Below are positions 17,949 through 29,028 of a DNA stretch of 64,000 nucleotides, in pieces. How positions within the stretch are numbered: position 1 is the first letter of the stretch; each line of letters begins with the position of its first letter. A program made the position numbers and the translations under genes. The notes below the pieces were generated by a model that saw only the letters and a list, made by a program, of their open reading frames with translations, ran no database searches and had not been told where the DNA came from. The DNA lies in assembly GCF_030915465.1 (NCBI RefSeq), contig NZ_CP133267.1, positions 3,399,001 through 3,463,000 on the forward strand. Reading direction: 5' to 3'. This DNA comes from Neobacillus sp. PS3-34. Lineage in GTDB: Bacteria > Bacillota > Bacilli > Bacillales > Cytobacillaceae.

Positions 17949-18223
17949 AAGCACACATTCATAAAATGTTAACAATTCAGGATATGTATCCGGTTACATT
18001 CCTAATTGAAGCGCTTCCATTTAACGGATAATTCCGTCTATTGTTTTTAGCAGTAGTATTAGGTTGTTATAGGTTTTTCTTCATGTTATTTTAGAAATAT
18101 TCCCGGTTATTATGTTTATAATAACAAATATAACCTCAAGGGATTTTTAAGCTTTATTATTTTTAATTTCCCTTATCATTACGGGGATATTTACATATTT
18201 TTCGAATCAACCATTTGGGGTGA

Positions 18224-19189
<966 letters not shown>

Positions 19190-19222
19190 TAATCCGTTTT
19201 TTTGAAAGAGGAGGATACACGA

Positions 19223-20986
19223 ATGATGCGCAAAACAAAAATCGTTTGTACGATTGGACCAGCCAGTGAGAGTGTTGAAAAACTGCAAGAGTTAATTAAT
19301 TCGGGTATGAATGTTTCTAGATTGAATTTCTCACATGGCGATTTTGAAGAGCATGGCCAGAGGATTAAAAATATCCGTGAAGCTGCAGAAGTAACTGGAA
19401 AGAAAGTTGCGATTTTACTTGATACAAAGGGACCGGAAATTCGTACGAATAATATGGTGAATGGTGCGATTGAGCTTAAAGCCGGTAATGATATAATTGT
19501 TTCTATGACAGAAGTAGAAGGAACACTTGAGAAGTTTTCTATTACGTATCCTGGATTAATTGAAGATGTTCATGTAGGTTCAAAAATCCTTTTGGATGAT
19601 GGATTAATTGGGTTAGAGGTTACGAAAATTGATGCTGCTTCACAAGAAATCCATACTAAGATTTTAAATAGCGGTACGCTAAAAAATAAAAAAGGCGTTA
19701 ATGTTCCGGGAGTTTCAGTAAATCTGCCGGGGATTACAGAAAAAGACACTCAGGATATTCTTTTTGGAATCGAGCAAGGCATTGACTTTATTGCTGCATC
19801 ATTTGTCCGCAGAGCAAAGGATGTATTGGAAATCAGACAGCTTTTAGAAGATAATAACGCTGCTCATATCCACATCATACCTAAGATCGAAAACCAAGAG
19901 GGCGTAGATAATATCGATGAAATTCTTGAAATTTCTGACGGCCTAATGGTAGCACGCGGAGACCTTGGTGTTGAAATTCCAGCTGAAGAAGTTCCGCTCG
20001 TACAGAAGATGCTGATCAAGAAATGTAACGCTCTTGGTAAGCCGGTCATCACAGCGACTCAAATGCTTGATTCTATGCAGCGTAATCCAAGACCAACTCG
20101 TGCAGAAGCGAGCGACGTGGCCAATGCCATTTTTGACGGCACAGATGCCATCATGCTTTCCGGCGAAACAGCTGCCGGTTTATATCCGGTTGAGGCTGTA
20201 CAGACAATGCATAATATTGCTTCAAGAGCAGAACAAGCCCTGGATCATAAAGAAATTTTATCCAGCCGCAGTAAAGATACTGAGCATAATATTACGGATG
20301 CGATTGGACAATCGGTTGCGCACACTGCATTAAACCTTGATGTAAATGCAATCATCACACCAACTGAGAGCGGCCACACAGCTAGAATGATTTCTAAATA
20401 CCGTCCAAAGGCTCCAATTGTTGCAGTAACTGCAAATGAAGGAGTATCCCGCCGCCTTCAGCTTGTATGGGGCGTTTATCCTCAGCTTGGCCGTGAAGCC
20501 ACTACTACTGATGAAATGCTGGATGTAGCGGTTGAAGAAAGTGTAAACAGCGGTATTGTAACGCATGGAGATCTAGTTGTGATTACTGCAGGTGTACCAG
20601 TTGGGGAAGCTGGAACAACAAACCTGATGAAAATCCATGTAGTTGGAGGAATCCTTGCAAAAGGTCAGGGAATCGGCCGCAAGTCAGCATACGGAAGAGT
20701 TGTTCTTGCAAAAAATGCACAAGAAGCTCTTGATAAAGTAAAACCAGGTTCGATTCTGATAACGCTCGGATCTGACCGAGAAATGGTACCTGCGCTAGAA
20801 AAATGCAGTGCATTGATTACAGTTGAGGGCGGGCTAACAAGCCATGCTGCAGTTGTAGGATTAAACCTGGGAATTCCAGTTATTGTGGGTATTGAAAATG
20901 CAATGGAATTTTTCACTGAAGGCCAGGAAATTACTGTAGACGCCAATAGAGGCGTTATCTATAACGGCCACGCAAGCGTGCTCTAA
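19223..20986 (+). CDS. pyk: Pyruvate kinase with C-terminal PEP-utiliser domain
   Basis: Converts phosphoenolpyruvate and ADP to pyruvate and ATP. At 587 residues it is the long Bacillus form. The N-terminal barrel carries [28 protein letters not shown], the catalytic Lys and metal region [28 protein letters not shown] and TATQMLDSM. The B domain is at about 70-170 and the allosteric C domain at about 350-470. The extra mobile domain (about 485-587) shows [20 protein letters not shown] with its His, as in PEP synthases. ATG 19223 is eight bases after GAGGAGG; the next codon, ATG 19226, is also possible. It is second in the pfkA-pyk operon. Confidence 0.98.
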   Translation: MMRKTKIVCTIGPASESVEKLQELINSGMNVSRLNFSHGDFEEHGQRIKNIREAAEVTGKKVAILLDTKGPEIRTNNMVNGAIELKAGNDIIVSMTEVEGTLEKFSITYPGLIEDVHVGSKILLDDGLIGLEVTKIDAASQEIHTKILNSGTLKNKKGVNVPGVSVNLPGITEKDTQDILFGIEQGIDFIAASFVRRAKDVLEIRQLLEDNNAAHIHIIPKIENQEGVDNIDEILEISDGLMVARGDLGVEIPAEEVPLVQKMLIKKCNALGKPVITATQMLDSMQRNPRPTRAEASDVANAIFDGTDAIMLSGETAAGLYPVEAVQTMHNIASRAEQALDHKEILSSRSKDTEHNITDAIGQSVAHTALNLDVNAIITPTESGHTARMISKYRPKAPIVAVTANEGVSRRLQLVWGVYPQLGREATTTDEMLDVAVEESVNSGIVTHGDLVVITAGVPVGEAGTTNLMKIHVVGGILAKGQGIGRKSAYGRVVLAKNAQEALDKVKPGSILITLGSDREMVPALEKCSALITVEGGLTSHAAVVGLNLGIPVIVGIENAMEFFTEGQEITVDANRGVIYNGHASVL

Positions 20987-21000
20987 GTATATATAATGGG

Positions 21001-21041
21001 AAAGCATATGAACCCTTGAGGATTTCATATGCTTTTTTATT
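21001..21041 (+). terminator. Terminator of pfkA-pyk
   Basis: AAAGCATATGAA pairs with TTCATATGCTTT and is followed by TTTATTT. Confidence 0.9.
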
Positions 21042-21122
21042 TCAGTATGCTTCTTTTTTGTATTTGCAACAGTATGTATTATAGAATAGCAACAGAAGCC
21101 TGTTTGAAAGGAACGAAAAAAG

Positions 21123-21494
21123 ATGCCATATTTGATTTTGCTGATTATCCTGGTGCCTGCTGCTGATATAGGGATTTTGTTATTTTCAGGAAAGACGATT
21201 GGGGTACTCCCGACTATCCTCTTTATATTGTTAACCGGAGTGGTGGGAGCTTACCTTGCCAAGAGCCAGGGGCTGAGGACGCTGCGCCGGGCACAGGAAG
21301 AGCTTAGGCACGGACAAATACCAGGAGAAGCAGTATTAGATGGTGTCTGCATCCTTATAGGGGGGACGTTATTAATAACTCCCGGTTTCATTACTGACAT
21401 ACTTGGTTTTTTAATGCTTCTTCCTCCAACAAGGAAAATTTTCAAATACCTGCTGAGAAACTCCTTTAAAAAATGGATCAACAGGGCCGAATAA
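21123..21494 (+). CDS. fxsA: FxsA family membrane protein
   Basis: A 123-residue integral membrane protein of the FxsA family, named for the phage-exclusion effect of the E. coli homologue; its cellular role is not settled. Hydrophobic segments are at about 2-18, 24-46 and 72-95. The family features PAADIGILLFSGKTIG, LTGVVGAYLAKSQGLRTLRRAQEEL and DGVCILIGGTLLITPGFITDILGF are all present. A basic tail follows (FKYLLRNSFKKWIN). The ATG follows GAAAGGAACG. It has its own terminator, shared with ytvI from the other side, and keeps the B. subtilis position downstream of pyk. Confidence 0.93.
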   Translation: MPYLILLIILVPAADIGILLFSGKTIGVLPTILFILLTGVVGAYLAKSQGLRTLRRAQEELRHGQIPGEAVLDGVCILIGGTLLITPGFITDILGFLMLLPPTRKIFKYLLRNSFKKWINRAE

Positions 21495-21514
21495 AGATTA
21501 TTAAATAAATAGAT

Positions 21515-21551
21515 AAAAAAAAGCGCCAATCGTGTGATTTGGCGCTTTTTT
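21515..21551. terminator. Bidirectional terminator, fxsA and ytvI
   Basis: AAGCGCCAA pairs with TTGGCGCTT, with an A run on the left and a T run on the right. Confidence 0.9.
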
Positions 21552-21554
21552 CTC

Positions 21555-22669
21555 TTACACGTCGTTCCCTTTAATAAACAGCCATACGTCACGAAATACA
21601 TTTGCCCTGTGAAGTGTACTGATTACGACCAGTGTTACACGCCGACAATCAGACCGAGGAACCCAAGGGTCTTGAAGCCAACAAACAACGCGATTAATGT
21701 TGCGAGTGGATCCAGTCCGATGCTGGATGACAGGATTTTTGGCTCCATTATCTGCCTTTGGACTAAGACAATTATGTAAAGAACGCCAAGTCCGATAGCA
21801 AGCCCCATGTCCCCTCCAATTACCTCATAAATTATCCATGGGACAAAGACCGCTCCTGTTCCAAGATAGGGAATAATATCGACAATTCCGCAAACGAGTG
21901 CAATTGTTACTGCATAATCGACACGTAGGATGAGCAGTCCGATTAGAATAATAACAGTCGTAATCGAAATGAGGGTTAGCTGGGCTTTAATAAATCCAAA
22001 CAGGGCTTTCTTTAAATCGATAAATACTGTCCGGCCGCTCGCAACTGCCCTCTTTGGAAGAAGACGGCTGCCTTTGGCGGAAAGGCGGTACCAATCCTTG
22101 CTGATAAAAAAAGTGGCCAGCATTGAAAAAATAATAATGGTTGCTGCATTTGGAAACCAGGCAATAATCGTTGGTATATTGCGAAAAAAGTTTTGAATGA
22201 ATGCACCAGCAGTCGCACCAATTCTCTTCCCAACATTTTGTATATTCACCATAATTGTATCCTGTTGTCCGGCATCGAGCTTATTGAATGCGCCTGCAAT
22301 CTTGTTGTAAACTGGAATGATTTGTGAAGCCATAAATTTTTCTATATAAGCAATTAGAGTATCGAGATGCTTTGGTACAACGTTAGCCAAATAATTAGCG
22401 CCAGTTACGATTTCTGCAATAAGCAGAGTGACTAGCCCGGCGAAAACCGCAAACAGAATGATGATAGATGTAAATACGGCAAGCGGCAGAGGCATCCTGC
22501 TTTTTTTCTCGAAAAAATTGACTAATGGATTGATCATGAATGCAAGAATCAAACCGATCAAAAATGGATACGTTACTTTTGATAAGTAAAAAAATGAAAA
22601 TGCAGCCACAAGAATGATTCCAATCACAAGCAAGAATCTCACGGTGCGGTATATGTAAACGTGATTCAA
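21555..22669 (-). CDS. ytvI: YtvI, sporulation membrane protein of the AI-2E/PerM family (one frameshift)
   Basis: A polytopic permease-like protein of about 371 residues with seven to eight TM helices, of the AI-2E family. YtvI is annotated as a sporulation integral membrane protein in Bacillus, substrate unknown. Seen are PLVNFFEKKSRMPLPLAVF near the N-terminus and the family core IDIIPYLGTGAVFVPW and SSIGLDPLATLIALFVGFKTLG. TTG 22669 follows AAAGGAGG on the minus strand. The C-terminus breaks at 21640-21643: the plus strand reads ACACGCCGAC where ACAGGCCCGAC would restore VGPVTLVVI, after which the frame continues to a TAA at 21555-21557 beside the terminator. This is one of three identical GGCC-to-CGC scrambles. 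Confidence 0.9.
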
Positions 22670-22894
22670 ATCTCTGCCTCCTTTGAAAAGGGTATATGAT
22701 ATAGATAGTTGTAGTTTATCATTTTATGAAAAAAATGCATAATTTCCCATTGTCATTTTTAAATACGAATATGCGGTAAAAAAGTTTCTGAATAACATAA
22801 TTAAACTTTGAAAATTTTTTGTGAATGCTTAAAACATCTAAACGCTCAAGGTTGTTATGCTAATATAATTTAAAATTCAACTGGGGTGGGCTCA

Positions 22895-23356
22895 ATGATC
22901 AGTGAATCATTTTTATTCCTTATGTTATTATTAGGTATAGGACTCGTTGCTAAAAACCAATCCTTACTGATAGCGATTGCGGTATTAATTTTTATAAAAT
23001 TGCTGGGGCTTGAAGCCAAAACTTTCTCCTATATACAATCTAAAGGAATTAACTGGGGAGTTACTATTATCACAATCGCTGTTTTGGCTCCCATTGCAAG
23101 TGGAGAGATAGGATTCAGAGACTTATCAGGTGCTTTTAAATCACCAATTGCCTGGATTGCACTCCTTTCAGGTATTGCAGTTGCCCTGCTGGCAAAAGGA
23201 GGGGTTTCATTGCTTTCTGAAGATCCCCAGATTACAACAGCCCTTGTTTTGGGCACAATCCTGTCAGTCTCCCTTTTTAAAGGAGTTGCTGTCGGTCCTT
23301 TAATAGGTGCCGGGATAGCCTATACCGCTATGAAAATCATTGAATTTATTAAATAG
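22895..23356 (+). CDS. ytwI: UPF0756 (DUF441) membrane protein YtwI
   Basis: A 153-residue integral membrane protein of unknown function with four hydrophobic segments (about 5-35, 52-72, 85-105 and 118-150). The family stretch SKGINWGVTIITIAVLAPIASGEIGF and the ending FKGVAVGPLIGAGIAYTAMKI match Bacillus YtwI. ATG 22895 is chosen; GGGGTGGG lies five to twelve bases upstream, and the in-frame GTG 22886 overlaps that site. It is divergent from ytvI and lies upstream of citZ, as in B. subtilis. Confidence 0.93.
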   Translation: MISESFLFLMLLLGIGLVAKNQSLLIAIAVLIFIKLLGLEAKTFSYIQSKGINWGVTIITIAVLAPIASGEIGFRDLSGAFKSPIAWIALLSGIAVALLAKGGVSLLSEDPQITTALVLGTILSVSLFKGVAVGPLIGAGIAYTAMKIIEFIK

Positions 23357-23401
23357 TTTTTTGTGAAATAATATTTTTTTTATCTTTTCAGTGCCTTTCC
23401 G

Positions 23402-23430
23402 TTCACAAAAATCAGATAATTGTTTATAAT
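23402..23430 (+). promoter_or_regulatory. Sigma-A promoter of citZ
   Basis: TTCACA (23402-23407) and TATAAT (23425-23430) are 17 bp apart. The start would lie near 23437, giving a leader of about 335 bases. Confidence 0.65.
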
Positions 23431-23435
23431 AGGAC

Positions 23436-23451
23436 TTGTAAGCGTATCCTT
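23436..23451 (+). promoter_or_regulatory. Candidate CcpA cre site at the citZ start
   Basis: TTGTAAGCGTATCCTT fits the cre consensus WTGNNARCGNWWWCAW at 14 of 16 positions and overlaps the predicted start point. CcpA repression of citZ is known in B. subtilis; use of this exact site is inferred. Confidence 0.45.
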
Positions 23452-23770
23452 TTTTACATAGTTCTTATTTATACAGTTAATTACTTGGGAATAATTATTA
23501 TTCCTGAAGTAAAATTCAGCTTTAATTCCGAGCATCCGCTCAATTAAGATTAAAAGTTTGCAAGAAGGGGAAAAACAAAATTATTCATCGGTCTGTAGAT
23601 CGACAGAATGAAAGTCTGCTTCATTTAAAAAAGGCTGCAATATGCCCTAACAATGCAGGAAGGCAATGTCTGCCGATAAAATAGAGCGGCTGGTACGTTC
23701 TCCAGCCAACAAACGAACTTTTACAGACTAATGGTTAATGGGGATATTTAGAATTAAAGGAGAGATTTAG
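23437..23770 (+). ncRNA. Structured 5' leader of citZ
   Basis: It contains a perfect 17-bp palindrome GGAATAATTATTATTCC (23488-23504), a possible CcpC-type operator or hairpin. Consecutive stem-loops follow: CTGT/ACAG (23593-23606), AATGAA/TTCATT (23607-23625), CTGCA/TGCAG (23635-23658), GGCA/TGCC (23662-23674) and GGCTGG/CCAGCC (23688-23707). No open frame with a ribosome binding site is seen. In B. subtilis aconitase binds the citZ leader RNA, so a comparable role is plausible. Confidence 0.5.
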
Positions 23771-23771
23771 T

Positions 23772-24892
23772 ATGACAGTTACACGCGGTCTTGAAGGGGT
23801 AGTGGCAACATCTTCATCCATCAGTTCGATTATTGATGATACGCTGACATATGTTGGCTATGATATCGATGACCTGGCTGAAAATGCTAGTTTCGAAGAA
23901 GTAATATATCTTTTATGGCATCGAAAGCTGCCAACACTTCCTCAATTGCAGGAATTGAAAACTCAGCTGGCAGAAAATGCAGAGCTTCCAAAGGAAGTAT
24001 TGGAACATTTTAAGATGTATCCTATTGAAAAAGTGCATCCAATGGCAGCACTTCGTTCCGCTGTATCGCTTCTTGGGTTATATGATGAAGAAGCAGATGT
24101 AATGGAAGAGGCTGCAAATCTTCGCAAGGCGATTCGCCTTCAGGCGAAATGCCTGCACTTGTTACTGCTTTTGCCCGTGTAAGAAAAGGACTTGAGCCAG
24201 TAGCTCCAAGAAAGGATTTAAGCTTTGCTGCTAACTTCCTTTATATGCTGACAGGGAATGAGCCTGACGGTATCGCTGTTGAAGCATTGGATAAGGCACT
24301 TGTTTTGCATGCGGACCATGAATTAAACGCTTCCACATTTACTGCCCGTGTTTGCGTGGCAACTTTATCCGATATTTACTCTGGTGTTACTGCTGCCATT
24401 GGCGCATTAAAAGGGCCTCTTCATGGAGGAGCAAATGAAGCGGTAATGAAAATGCTGAAGGAAATTGGTACAGTTGTAAACGTTGAAGCATACGTAGGCG
24501 AGAAGCTAGCAAACAAAGAAAAAATCATGGGCTTTGGCCACAGGGTTTACCGCAAAGGAGATCCGCGTGCTAAGCATCTTCGTGCAATGTCTAAAAAATT
24601 AACAGAGCTAACAGGCGAACCACATTGGTATGATATGTCAATAAAAATCGAAGAAATCGTAACAGGCGAAAAGAATTTGCCGCCAAATGTTGATTTCTAT
24701 TCAGCGTCAATGTATCATAGCCTCGGCATTGACCATGACCTGTTTACTCCAATCTTTGCTGTCAGCCGTGTATCCGGGTGGCTTGCCCATATCCTAGAGC
24801 AGTATGAAAACAATCGCCTAATCCGTCCACGTGCTGAATATACAGGACCAGGAATGCAGAAATACGTTCCTATCGGCGAAAGAAGTTTATAA
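23772..24892 (+). CDS. citZ: Citrate synthase (one frameshift)
   Basis: Condenses acetyl-CoA and oxaloacetate to citrate; main TCA-cycle citrate synthase. About 373 codons, the usual Bacillus type II length. The N-terminal part reads [20 protein letters not shown]. The active-site residues are in [16 protein letters not shown] (His), [14 protein letters not shown] (His) and [15 protein letters not shown] (Asp). At 24147-24149 an A is missing from the run in GCGAAATGCC; repair gives [15 protein letters not shown] without gaps. The ATG follows GGAGAGATTTAGT. It heads the citZ-icd-mdh group, with a long structured leader. The three genes are separated by hairpin-containing gaps of 209 and 78 bases. 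Confidence 0.97.
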
Positions 24893-24941
24893 GGTTCCAG
24901 ATTTTACTTTTTATCAAAAAATTGGTGTAATGAGAATGGAC

Positions 24942-24979
24942 AATTGAAGGTTAGGGGCTAATGCCTCCTAACCTTTGAT
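24942..24979 (+). terminator. Hairpin between citZ and icd (weak terminator or attenuator)
   Basis: AAGGTTAGG pairs with CCTAACCTT around a GC-containing loop. Only a short T stretch follows, so partial read-through into icd is likely. Confidence 0.55.
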
Positions 24980-25101
24980 TCAGTAATAGCAATAAAAAGG
25001 AGCGGCCATTGCCAGCAAAGGCAATGGGGAGCAGCCTGGATTGAATCCGGCAGAGTCCATTTACCGCATCCTTTTTCAACAGACATTGGAGGGAAAAAAC
25101 A

Positions 25102-26369
25102 ATGCAAGGTGAAAAAATTACAGTAACTAACGGTGTATTGAATGTGCCAAATAATCCAGTAATTCCATTTATTGAAGGTGACGGTACAGGCCTGATATAT
25201 GGGCAGCTTCTGTCCGCGTTTTGGACGCTGCAGTCGAGAAGGCATATAAAGGGGAACGCAAGCTAGTTTGGAAGGAAGTATTAGCAGGTGAGAAAGCCTT
25301 CAATCAAACAGGTGAATGGCTTCCACAGGAAACTTTAGATCAAATCAATGAATACCTGATTGCGATCAAAGGCCCTTTAACAACTCCTGTAGGCGGCGGA
25401 ATCCGTTCATTGAACGTTGCTCTTCGCCAGGAATTGGATCTTTTCGTATGTCTTCGTCCAGTAAGATGGTTTGAAGGCGTTCCATCACCAGTTAAACGCC
25501 CGCAAGATACAGACATGGTAATCTTCCGTGAAAACACAGAAGACATCTATGCAGGTATCGAATACGAAAAAGGATCTGAAGCAGTTAAGAAGATGATCAG
25601 CTTCCTTCAAAATGAGATGGGTGTCAAAAAAATCCGTTTCCCTGAAACTTCCGGTATCGGCATCAAGCCTGTGTCTGAAGAAGGGACAAATCGTCTTGTA
25701 CGCGCTGCAATCAATTATGCTATTAAAGAAGGACGTAAATCCTTAACGCTCGTACATAAGGGCAACATTATGAAATATACAGAAGGCGCATTTAAAAACT
25801 GGGGCTATGAGCTTGCAGAAAAAGAATTTGGTGACAAAGTATTCACATGGAACCAATATGACCGCATTAAAGAAGAACAAGGAACAGATGCAGCGAATAA
25901 AGCACAGGCGGATGCTGAAGCTTCAGGCAAGCTTATTGTTAAAGATGCGATTGCTGATATCTTCCTTCAGCAGATCCTTACACGCCCGCGCGAATTTGAT
26001 GTAGTGGCTACAATGAACCTGAATGGAGACTATATTTCCGATGCACTTGCTGCTCAAGTAGGTGGTATCGGTATCGCTCCAGGAGCCAACATCAATTACG
26101 AAACAGGACATGCGATTTTTGAAGCGACTCACGGAACAGCTCCTAAATATGCAGGCCTTGATAAAGTTAATCCTTCGTCTGTTATTTTGTCTGGTGTTCT
26201 TATGCTTGAACATTTAGGCTGGAACGAAGCTGCCAATATGATTGTGAAATCTATGGAAAAATCCATTGCATCTAAAGTTGTAACTTATGACTTTGCACGA
26301 TTAATGGACGGAGCAACAGAAGTAAAAACTTCCGAATTCGGCGACGAACTTATTAAAAACATGGAGTAA
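25102..26369 (+). CDS. icd: Isocitrate dehydrogenase, NADP-dependent (one frameshift)
   Basis: Oxidatively decarboxylates isocitrate to 2-oxoglutarate; TCA cycle. About 422 codons. ATG 25102 follows TTGGAGGG. The beginning reads [29 protein letters not shown] and then breaks at GGCC 25189-25192. GGCCC restores [22 protein letters not shown]. The substrate-site signature [15 protein letters not shown] with its Ser/Arg neighbourhood, [19 protein letters not shown] and [13 protein letters not shown] are present. Without the repair the gene would lack its first 40 residues, which is implausible for a conserved enzyme. It is the middle gene of citZ-icd-mdh. Confidence 0.97.
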
Positions 26370-26447
26370 TATTTTAGGGGCTGGATTTTTCAGCTCCTTA
26401 CATAAATTTTGTCAATTATAATCAATAAGTTCAAGGGGGAGAATCAC

Positions 26448-27386
26448 ATGTCATTGAATCGCAAAAAGGTTTCAGTTATTGGCGGAGGATTTACAGGGGC
26501 AACAACAGCATTCCTGCTTGCTCAAAAAGAGCTTGGGGATGTAGTGCTAGTTGATATACCGCAAATGGAAAATCCAACAAAAGGTAAAGCGCTAGATATG
26601 CTTGAAGCAGGTCCTGTACAAGGCTTTGATGCTAATATTACTGGTACTTCAAGCTACGAAGACACTCGTGATTCAGATATTGTTGTCATTACAGCAGGGA
26701 TTGCGCGAAAGCCAGGCATGAGCCGTGATGATTTGGTGCAAACAAACCAAAAAATCATGAAAAGCGTTGCACAGGAAATCGCAAAGTACTCTCCAAACTG
26801 CTTTATCGTTGTATTGACCAATCCAGTCGATGCAATGACATACACAGTGTTCAAAGAGTCCGGATTCCCTAAAAACCGTGTAATCGGGCAATCAGGTGTA
26901 CTTGATTCTGCACGTTTCAGAACTTTTGTTGCACAGGAGTTAAACCTTTCTGTGAAGGATATAACTGGATTTGTTTTAGGTGGACATGGGGATGATATGG
27001 TACCGCTTGTCCGTTATTCGTATGCAGGAGGCATCCCTCTTGAAACATTGATTCCAAAGGAACGTCTTGATGCAATCGTTGAGCGCACCCGTAAAGGTGG
27101 CGGAGAAATCGTTAACCTACTTGGTAACGGAAGTGCCTACTATGCGCCAGCAGCTTCTCTTGTAGAAATGTGTGAAGCGATTTTAAAAGATCAGCGTCGC
27201 GTTCTTCCAACCATTGCTTACCTTGAGGGAGAATATGGATACGAAGGTATTTACCTTGGAGTTCCAACAATTCTGGGTGCAAATGGAATTGAAAAAGTAA
27301 TTGAGCTTGAATTGACTGAAGAAGAAAAAGCTGCTTTGGATAAATCCGCAGAATCTGTTCGCGGAGTTATGGCAGTATTGGCATAA
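26448..27386 (+). CDS. mdh: Malate dehydrogenase
   Basis: NAD-dependent interconversion of malate and oxaloacetate; last TCA-cycle step. The 312 residues form a lactate-dehydrogenase-like enzyme. Seen are the NAD loop [39 protein letters not shown] with substrate-binding Arg, [13 protein letters not shown], the Arg/Asp pair around [16 protein letters not shown] and the catalytic His in [21 protein letters not shown] 26448 follows AAGGGGGAGAATCAC and starts [10 protein letters not shown] as in relatives. A terminator follows, ending the citZ-icd-mdh group. Confidence 0.98.
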   Translation: MSLNRKKVSVIGGGFTGATTAFLLAQKELGDVVLVDIPQMENPTKGKALDMLEAGPVQGFDANITGTSSYEDTRDSDIVVITAGIARKPGMSRDDLVQTNQKIMKSVAQEIAKYSPNCFIVVLTNPVDAMTYTVFKESGFPKNRVIGQSGVLDSARFRTFVAQELNLSVKDITGFVLGGHGDDMVPLVRYSYAGGIPLETLIPKERLDAIVERTRKGGGEIVNLLGNGSAYYAPAASLVEMCEAILKDQRRVLPTIAYLEGEYGYEGIYLGVPTILGANGIEKVIELELTEEEKAALDKSAESVRGVMAVLA

Positions 27387-27394
27387 TCAAAATA

Positions 27395-27427
27395 AAATTC
27401 GGGGAATCATTTCCCCGAATTTTTTTC
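27395..27427 (+). terminator. Terminator of mdh
   Basis: ATTCGGGGAA pairs with TTCCCCGAAT around a short loop and is followed by seven T residues. Confidence 0.92.
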
Positions 27428-27511
27428 TAATGAAATACTAAACAGTTATGAGAACAGTTTAATATAATTTAAAATGAAACCGGTTTCAAAAAAATGGAGG
27501 TGCCTTCATTA

Positions 27512-27988
27512 ATGTTATTAGGAAAGAAAAGAAAGCTTGGCAGAAGGATTGAAGAGATGTCAGTTGGTGAAAAGCTTTCTTTTACAGAAAAGATAGAGGA
27601 CAAGGATCTTCTGCTTTATTTAGGGTTAACTGATGATGCGAACCCTTTATATATTCAGCATGATTATGCATCACAAACTCCCTATCAAAAACCAATTGTT
27701 CCGGTTATCATGCTGACAGGAATGATCACCTCAGCCGTTTCTAAATATCTTCCCGGACCAGGCAGCCATATATTAAGTCAGGAGCTGGAGTTTCCAAAGC
27801 CGGTTTATCACTATGCAACAATTGAGTTCTTGTTTGAAGTGACCGATGTAAATAAAAAGAATCATTCCGTTGAAATTAACGTATCAGCTGTTAATGAAAA
27901 AAATGAACAAGTCATTATCGGAAAAATAAAAGTTTGTCCGCCATTCCGCCTGGAAGGAATGGATGCAAAAGCTCTTGATAATTTTTAA
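27512..27988 (+). CDS. MaoC-like hotdog-fold dehydratase
   Basis: A 158-residue protein with a MaoC/R-hydratase hotdog domain. MaoC proteins hydrate trans-2-enoyl-CoA to (R)-3-hydroxyacyl-CoA; this substrate is not known. Residues about 20-55 (SFTEKIEDKDLLLYLGLTDDANPLYIQHDYA) hold the catalytic-type DxxNPLH-like element, here DDANPLYIQHDYA. The middle PVIMLTGMITSAVSKYLPGPGS is the conserved hot-dog helix. The start is ATG 27512, nine bases after GGAGGTG. It stands alone between the mdh and phoP units with its own terminator. It is not part of the B. subtilis order here, so it may be a lineage insertion. Confidence 0.8.
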   Translation: MLLGKKRKLGRRIEEMSVGEKLSFTEKIEDKDLLLYLGLTDDANPLYIQHDYASQTPYQKPIVPVIMLTGMITSAVSKYLPGPGSHILSQELEFPKPVYHYATIEFLFEVTDVNKKNHSVEINVSAVNEKNEQVIIGKIKVCPPFRLEGMDAKALDNF

Positions 27989-27996
27989 AAGGCCAG

Positions 27997-28028
27997 CAGG
28001 ATGCAAAATTTGCATCCTGTTTTTTTTG
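27997..28028 (+). terminator. Terminator of the MaoC-like gene
   Basis: CAGGATGCAAA pairs with TTTGCATCCTG and is followed by a run of T. Confidence 0.92.
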
Positions 28029-28033
28029 TTGTT

Positions 28034-28203
28034 TAGGAAATTATAAAATTAAATGATGTGGATACCTTCTACCATGTTGTATTAATCTAGCTCCAGCGCC
28101 CAGCCCCTCGGGGTCATAAGCCAAATCACTCCAGAAATCAGGATTTCCTGCGTGATTCGTCTTATGCCTGTCGGGGCTAACCGGCCCTTGCGCCTTTTGT
28201 TCG
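28034..28203. repeat. Palindromic intergenic repeat, copy B
   Basis: Uninterrupted copy of the repeat at 3547-3775, including the shared 60-bp left flank and the nested palindrome. The right end reads GGCCCTTGCGCCTTTTG instead of GGGCGATTGCGC. It fills the gap between the MaoC-like gene and phoP; 28204-28312 then hold the unassigned phoPR promoter region. Confidence 0.88.
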
Positions 28204-28312
28204 TTAGATTTACTGAGATACCACAGATTGCGGGCAATTAATTCTTTAGTATATTATAAGTAAGAAGGGTGCTAGTGAAAAACAGGGGTTAATATATTTC
28301 GCGGAGGCGTTT

Positions 28313-29028
28313 ATGAAAAATAAAGTGCTTGTTGTTGACGATGAACAATCAATCGTTACACTCTTAAAGTATAATTTGGAGCAGGCGGGTTTTGAGGTTA
28401 TTACCGCTATGGACGGTGAGGAAGGCAGGCAATTAGCGCTCTCAGAGGGCCGGATATCATTGTTCTTGATTTAATGCTGCCAAAGCTTGATGGAATGGAA
28501 GTATGCAAAGAACTCCGGCAGCAAAGGGTCATGACACCTATTCTCATGTTAACGGCAAAAGATGATGAATTCGATAAAGTCCTTGGCCTTGAGCTGGGAG
28601 CGGACGATTATATGATTAAGCCTTTCAGCCCAAGGGAAGTAATTGCCAGAGTAAAAGCAATTTTAAGGAGAACGCAGGTCCTTCCTGAAACGAAGGATCA
28701 GGAAGCAGGATTAGCTGATGCGATTCTTATAGGCGAATTAAAAATATTCCCTGAACAATATGAAGCGTTATTCAAAGGGGAAAAATTAGAATTAACGTTG
28801 AAAGAATTTGAATTGCTTTTATTTTTAGCGCAAAATAAAAATCGAGTTTTAACACGTGACCAGCTTTTAAGTGCAGTTTGGAATTATGACTTTGCTGGTG
28901 ATACCAGGATTGTTGATGTCCATATATCTCATTTAAGAGAAAAAGTAGAAACAGATACAAAAAAACCAGCCTACATAAAGACCATTCGGGGACTTGGCTA
29001 TAAGCTGGAGGAGCCAAAAGGGGTATGA
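28313..29028 (+). CDS. phoP: Response regulator PhoP (one frameshift)
   Basis: OmpR-type regulator of the phosphate-starvation regulon. About 238 codons. ATG 28313 follows GCGGAGGCG. The receiver domain reads NKVLVVDDEQSIVTLLKYNL (acidic pocket), IVLDLMLPKLDGMEVCKEL (phospho-acceptor Asp), MLTAKDDEFDKVLGLELGADDYMIKPFSPRE (Lys). The winged-helix DNA-binding domain occupies about 135-235, ending IVDVHISHLREKVE and IRGLGYKLE. At 28447-28451 GGGCC lacks one base; repair gives SEGPDIIVLDLML. The stop overlaps the phoR start in ATGA, so phoPR is a coupled operon. Confidence 0.95.
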
